Assembly: GCA_009760855.2 (NCBI GenBank)
Contig: WPIO01000001.1
Span: 5,850,001-5,914,000, forward strand
From: Cristatella mucedo
Lineage: Eukaryota; Bryozoa; Phylactolaemata; Cristatellidae
Direction of reading: 5' to 3'
Length of the DNA stretch: 64,000 bases
Both the position numbers and the translations under genes were made by a program. How positions within the stretch are numbered: position 1 is the first letter of the stretch; each line of letters starts with the position of its first letter. Positions 59,385-64,000 of the stretch are shown here, in pieces. The notes under the pieces were generated by a model. That model was not told the origin of the DNA. It worked only from the letters and a program-made list of their open reading frames with translations, and made no database searches.

Positions 59385-60425
59385 ATATGAACAATGCCTT
59401 TGTATAGTGCCCTCAAAGAACTGAATCTCTTTCTAGGCACTTTGCTGATGCTGTATAACAACAATCCTAAAATTGATTTCTTGTAACTTTCGCAAGAAGC
59501 AGGCACAGTGCAAGCAGGCACATGCACACGCCGAAAGAATCCCAAAGACCCACTATGCTATAATCAAAAAATGTGCTTTAAGCTTCTATTTTGATGTCGT
59601 TATGTCGGGGGACGTTATGACGTGCGCTGGTAGTTAGTTCCAGGCTCTGGGAGCATGCAAACTAAAGGCAGGGTCTCCACAAGTTTTGAGGTTAGTACGA
59701 GGTAAGACTAAGCGATTCGAGTAAGAACAGTGGATTGCAATGTTCTTGACCTAGTGGGGCAGTAATTCTGATAGGTAGGCTGGAGCCAGAGAAAAAAGGA
59801 AACTAAAATTAGGTGACAGAGCCGTGAATACGCTGGTTGCCTGGGAGCCAGTGCAGGTCGGCGAGAAGTGGTGTGACGTAGCAACTATGATGATCACGTC
59901 AGACAAGCCTAGCTGCAGAGTTTAGCGCCAGCTGCAAGCGCCTGATTGCAACGCTGGTAGACTAGCAAGCAATGACTTACAGAAGTCGAGACAGAATGTC
60001 ACAACTGCATGGACCAGTTTATTTTTAGTATTACTATCTAAGAAATCTCGAATTTTAGCAATAATATGCAGCTGAAAGCAGGCAGTTATGACTTTGGGGC
60101 TGATGTGGTCATCTGTTGAAAAGTCACCCCTGGAACATGTCAGTTAGATTTCGTGCAGATTCAACAGGAGATACGCTGATGGGGCCGATTTTAAGTGTAA
60201 GAGGTTTCTGATTAGCTCATAGCTTAGTAAGTTGGTTTTGTTTTCATTGTATTTAAAAAGTTTTATGCCATCCGTGTGCCGATATCGTCAATACATGCAG
60301 CAAGGGTGTGCAGAGAATTCGACGTGCTCAAGGGCTGGGAGGGATAAAAGCAAATGCATAACTGTGTGCCACTTGCAGAGAAGTAAAAGGCTAGATTGTG
60401 CCTGGAGTTCACGTCAGCAAGAAAC
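59385..60425 (-). mobile_element. LINE-B copy, first of two adjacent
   Basis: Minus strand; the 3' end is read as AGTGCCCTCAAAGAACTGAA and TCTTTCTAGGCACTTTG on the forward strand. It extends back through the NSAARLV-type block, reaching the LPPSPA and CRYRQYMQQ region near 60300. More decayed than its neighbour. Confidence 0.85.
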
Positions 60426-60479
60426 AAAACATAAACCAGCAATAATAACCAGACTAGCCAGAATAACCAGACCTAATAA

Positions 60480-61690
60480 TAATAGTCCCAATAGTAATAA
60501 TACTAATACATTTAGTGTAGCGCCTTCAGAGAACTGAACATCTTTCTAGGCACTTTACATTTGCTGCAAAGGAAGCACGATCGAATGGTTAGTAATAGCA
60601 TTCTCAATAAACAACAAGAATAACATGGTTAGGCATGACGTGCACGGGGTCAGCATGCAAACATGGTTAGTGGCAGCATGCAAAGTGTCAGAGCGCATAA
60701 GCACATAAAGAACAAATTACATGGACCCAACAAATGCTGTGATAAATAGATGCGTTTCTAGTTTCTTCTACAATGTGGTCAATAAGGAGATTTCGACGCA
60801 AGTCAGAAGTGAGTCTCCAGATTTTGGGAGCATACGAACTAAAGGCAAGGTCTCCAAAGGATTTCAGGTTTGTACGAGGTATAGGTAAGCAGTTAAATTC
60901 CGAAATGCGGGTGGTACGAAGGTTAGCCTGGTGGGGAAGTAGATCTGATACGTAGGCTGGAGCCAAGGACTGAAGGGCCCTACAAGTGAGTGAAAACCTT
61001 GAAGTCTATCCGTAGCTTGACTAGGAGCCAGTGCAGGTTGGCGAGAAGTGGTGTGATACTCGCGACAGACAAGCCTAGCTGCCGAGTTTTGCACCAGCTG
61101 TAAGCGCCTGATTGCCCATGCCGGTAGGCCAGCAAGCAGTGAGTTACAGAAGTCAAGATGGGATGTAACAAATGCATGGGCCAATTTAGATGTGGTATCC
61201 TTGCCTAAATAAGCCCGAATTTTAGCAATATTATCTGCCTGAAACAAGGCAGACTTGATTGTGGGGCTGATGTGGTCGTCTAATGAAAGGTCATTTTTAA
61301 ACATGATACCTAGATTTCGTGCAGATTCAACAGGAAATATGCTAGCAGAACCAACTTTTAGCATTAGAATTTCCACTTTCTGAATCGCAATTGGTTTGCC
61401 CATAACGAATAAGCTGGTTTTATTATCATGTAATTTAAGAAATTTTTCTGCCATCCATGTGCGGATGTCGTCCATATATGCAGCAATGGAGTTGAGGGAA
61501 TTCAACGTGCTTTAGGGCTGGGAGGGATCAAAGTAAAGGTAAAACTGAGTCATCTGCATAGAAGTGAAAGCCTAGATTGTGCCCGGCAATCGCATTTGCA
61601 TGAGGGAGATTATAAACCGTGAAAAGTGCGAGACCAAGCAAAGATCTCAGAGGTACCCAGTATTTTAGAGATTCATTGCATAATTTTTAT
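60480..61690 (-). mobile_element. LINE-B copy, most informative, with YADD
   Basis: Minus strand. LKYWVPLRSLLGLALFTVYN is followed by LGFHFYADDSVL at about 61535-61570 (reverse-transcriptase catalytic motif). Then comes a 213-codon open stretch: YMDDIRTWMAEKFLKLHDNK, FVMGKPIAIQKVE, SARNLGIMFKNDLSLDDHIS, LGKDTTSKLAHAFVTSHLDF and NSAARLVCRE. It ends in an AAT triplet microsatellite at 60480-60510. Frameshifts interrupt it near YADD and after NSAARLVCRE. Confidence 0.93.
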
Positions 61691-62734
61691 CCATTCACTT
61701 CCATAATCAGTAGTCTCCCACTGAGGTAGAACCTGAGCTATTGAAATGCAGTGCAAGTGATGTTTTGGCAGGATGAGAGGCACTCAAGAAGTACTTCGTG
61801 ATCAATATTATAGAAAGCTGCCGAAAGATCAAGCCGAAAAAGAAGAGACTTGACCCAAGATTGCATCGGTCGGCTACAATTAACGTAAGTGGCTTCATTC
61901 CCAAGGGTGAATGCACATTAATGCCAAGCTATAAGATTACGGGATCCGGTTTGGAAGGGCTATTAGTGAGAAGAATCGTAGTGGAGCTCCGAGATGAAAT
62001 GCAAGAGCTTGGCCACATTTCTATGAGCACAAGGACAAAAATACAAAGACCACTCCAAAAATAATTAAATATCCCAACGGGGCAATATGCACTTTCACTT
62101 AAAGGTTAACCCGCTCATAATTAAATTGCTTTATTCTATAGGAATTAGTTTAAGCGATAATAATTTCGTTTTTTTTGCAGTTCAGTTTCAGAAAGTGATA
62201 GACACGTAGCGACCCAAATGGAAGAAGGAAATATGACCATTTATTGTGGTGGCTCAGTTATATTCTCCCACGATTCTTTGACTCCACACTAGTCATATGA
62301 GTGTTTGAAACAGGAATTGCGAAGGAGTCGTCCTAAAAAGAGCGAACCTCAGCACTTTTGACTGCCACTGCACTTGACGACTTGCGCTTGTCACCGCGGC
62401 ATTGTACTGCTGCTGCTGGCTTACTAAAAAATTTCTCCGCCAGAAACCCGGTCCATTTTTTGAACAAGCAAACTGTTTGAGAATTTAATGGTGAACAAAA
62501 CTAGACGGTAGCGGGCGCTCGATTAGGCTGTCAGACTTCAGAGGTTGGAGCATGCAAGCGCGAATGAGTAAGGCCCATCGAATGACAAGAGAGAGGTAAT
62601 GAAAAGTGGATTCTGCTTGAGTAAGCAGTACGAATTAAACAGCGAGCTTTTTTGATTCCAGCGTCTTTGGCGTAGGAGTCTGTTGAATACATTTAATGCT
62701 AAACCAACATCGATTCTTGCAGTGAATATTGGTA
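61691..62734. other. Intergenic, no gene recognised
   Basis: Unique DNA with no supported frame, although 61705-61900 may hold further worn LINE sequence. Confidence 0.35.
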
Positions 62735-62880
62735 ATAATAATAATAATAACAATAATAATAATACATTCGATTTAAACCGCTCAGAAAACTCAATCTCTT
62801 TCTAGGCACTTTGAATTTGCTGCAATGGAAGCGAGATCAAATAGCTTGCAATATGGGAATGGCAATGTGAGTTTACTTCC
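62735..62880 (-). mobile_element. LINE-B 3' terminus with (AAT)n
   Basis: The forward strand shows AAT/AAC triplets at 62733-62763, then CGCTCAGAAAACTCAATCTC and TTTCTAGGCACTTTGAATTT, the family 3' end. Only about 145 bp are kept. Confidence 0.88.
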
Positions 62881-62889
62881 TTGTTTAAT

Positions 62890-63030
62890 AAGATTACAGG
62901 TCAGTTGATCAAAAAAGCCAGGTGATATCACTGTTTGCATCAGCCAATAAAGGATCAAACACGGCATAAGTCAAAACCACGAACTGGGTCGTGAAGTATG
63001 AGCTCCCCTGCGCTAAGACTCTGGAGGGGC
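62890..63030 (-). mobile_element. SINE-1 copy, decayed
   Basis: Minus strand body TTTGATCCTTTATTGGCTGA and TGCAAACAGTGATATCACC matches the SINE-1 body, preceded by a worn head (ACTTCACGACCCAGTTCG). It lies directly 3' of a separate tRNA-Ser-like unit. Confidence 0.65.
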
Positions 63031-63040
63031 AAAAAACTTC

Positions 63041-63121
63041 AAGGAGGGTGGGATTCGAACCCACTGTCTCAGAACGAAATAGGATAGCACGCCACCACCT
63101 TAACCACTCGGCCACCTCGTC
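63041..63121 (-). tRNA. tRNA-Ser-like sequence, probably a pseudogene or SINE head
   Basis: Minus strand starts GACGAGGTGGCCGAGTGGTT and has the T-arm GTGGGTTCGAATCCCAC, a long variable region and about 81 nt, as in serine tRNAs. The anticodon region (GTGCTATC) suggests GCT. The acceptor stem pairs imperfectly (GACGAGG against CCTCCTT) and the anticodon stem is poor, so it is unlikely to work as a tRNA. Confidence 0.6.
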
Positions 63122-63130
63122 CGTCCAGAG

Positions 63131-63316
63131 CAGCGGTTCTCAACCCGTGGGTCGTGACCCATTTGGGAAACGAACGACCCTTTCACAGGGGTCACCTAAG
63201 ACCATCGGAAAACACGCATTTCCACATTTTTCACACAATAATTTTATGGATGTGGGTCACCACAGCATGAGGAACTGTGGTAAAGGTCGCGGCGTTAGGG
63301 AAGTTGAGAACCACTG
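63131..63316 (+). mobile_element. Non-autonomous hAT (SPIN-like) miniature transposon, 186 bp
   Basis: Terminal inverted repeats: CAGCGGTTCTCAAC at the left end; the right end read backwards gives CAGTGGTTCTCAAC (13 of 14 identical). Flanking 8-bp target duplications are GTCCAGAG (63123-63130) and GTCTAGAA (63317-63324), matching at 6 of 8 positions and to the hAT preference nTCTAGAn. Internal blocks ACGACCCTTTCACAGGGGTC, CCTAAGACCATCGGAAAACA and CACCACAGCATGAGGAACTG are those I associate with the SPIN group of hAT elements. No transposase is encoded. Confidence 0.88.
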
Positions 63317-63324
63317 GTCTAGAA

Positions 63325-64000
63325 CCGTTAGGGTAAAATCTATATGGCTCACGAAGGTGTGGCTAGGCTTGGTAAATTAAGAACGATCACAATTTACCGA
63401 TGACGGAGGGGACGGTAATTTTAACAATTGAAGTGAATATATCACACAACTAGAAATGCTGTGAAGATAAGAAATGCAGAGCACACAACAGTTACTGCTA
63501 AGATATTTAACTGCATGGAAATCTCCATCACTTTCATGCCCTGATCTGACGGGTGCATTCCCATTTCAGGCGATACATTTTTCAAGTTTACACACAATCA
63601 CCAGAGTTATGGCTCAAAAATATAAATAAACAGGTTTAAAAATCCGCATAATTTTCCCAGCTGCTGGCTGCAGGAGAGATGCTAATATGCAACACTGGTG
63701 TTTAATGTTTCCAATATGTTGGAGCAATGGCCCAAAAATCCGGATTTAATTGAATTAGTGGTCGTTACTCTTAATATAGCTCGAGTCATGCAATGGGCCT
63801 TAAGGATTTTTTTTAGCTTTGTGTAAGAAAACAATTAATGATCAGTTGTGGTGCTTCTAGCAAGCGCCGAGGGAAATACTCTAGCCCTGACCTAAACCAG
63901 CCTAAGAATTTTAGGATTACAGCAATAAGTTTCGGAAGATATAAAATAGCTATTTGAATTTGTCCTCATCCATCGGAACGAGCAATGATAATAGTTATCG
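63325..64000. other. Right-edge intergenic DNA
   Basis: AT-rich unique sequence; no gene or repeat recognised. Confidence 0.4.

Noticed and set aside
62909-63121. Frame MAEWLRWWRAILFRSETVGS as a small protein
   Set aside because: It is a translation of the tRNA-Ser-like sequence and adjoining SINE.

Overview
The window is metazoan nuclear DNA. EFHD is spliced with GT/AG introns of 1.2 to 3.7 kb, gene density is low, and most recognisable sequence is LINE, SINE, DNA-transposon and microsatellite material. The P2X receptor, EFHD/swiprosin protein and Kelch protein all indicate an animal. The species cannot be named from the sequence. A large-genome invertebrate (for example a tick-like arachnid or a flatworm) would fit, but that is a guess. 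Most of the window is moderately AT-rich, interrupted by sharply GC- and CpG-rich islands.

Supported genes: (1) an unidentified partial protein entering from the left edge on the minus strand (1-278); (2) an intact, intronless P2X-type ATP-gated channel of 428 aa (26399-27685); (3) a truncated, frameshifted second P2X copy 16 kb upstream (about 10188-10620); (4) an intronless 363-aa Kelch-repeat protein on the minus strand (16469-17560), possibly KLHDC3-like; (5) a complete four-exon EFHD1/EFHD2 (swiprosin) gene, 198 aa, across 44901-51948, assembled here from splice sites and reading phase. Weaker coding candidates lie at 19744-20067, 43555-43668 and 56758-56925.

The repeat landscape is the other main content. 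Two L2/CR1-like LINE families recur as 5'-truncated copies. LINE-A has a C-terminal tail ending in a GTTAC-GGAGATACATTACATT type 3' end. LINE-B carries an NSAARLVCRE block and ends in AAAGCGCCTAGAAAG...CTCTGAGGGCGC followed by a trinucleotide microsatellite. Two tRNA-derived SINE families are present. SINE-2 ends in the LINE-B 3' tail, which points to a LINE/SINE partnership. At 63131-63316 sits a 186-bp hAT miniature element with 8-bp target duplications that looks like the SPIN group, known for horizontal transfer between distant animals.

Regions left to right: partial gene and LINE debris (0-9 kb); GA/TA microsatellite with nested inverted repeats, then the P2X relic (9-11.5 kb); Kelch gene (16-18 kb); mixed repeats (18-24 kb); P2X island (24.5-27.8 kb); Z-DNA- and triplex-prone microsatellites (28-29 kb); repeats (31-42 kb); EFHD gene (44.9-52 kb); repeats and the SPIN-like element (53-63.3 kb). 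Apart from the two P2X loci the genes show no functional linkage.
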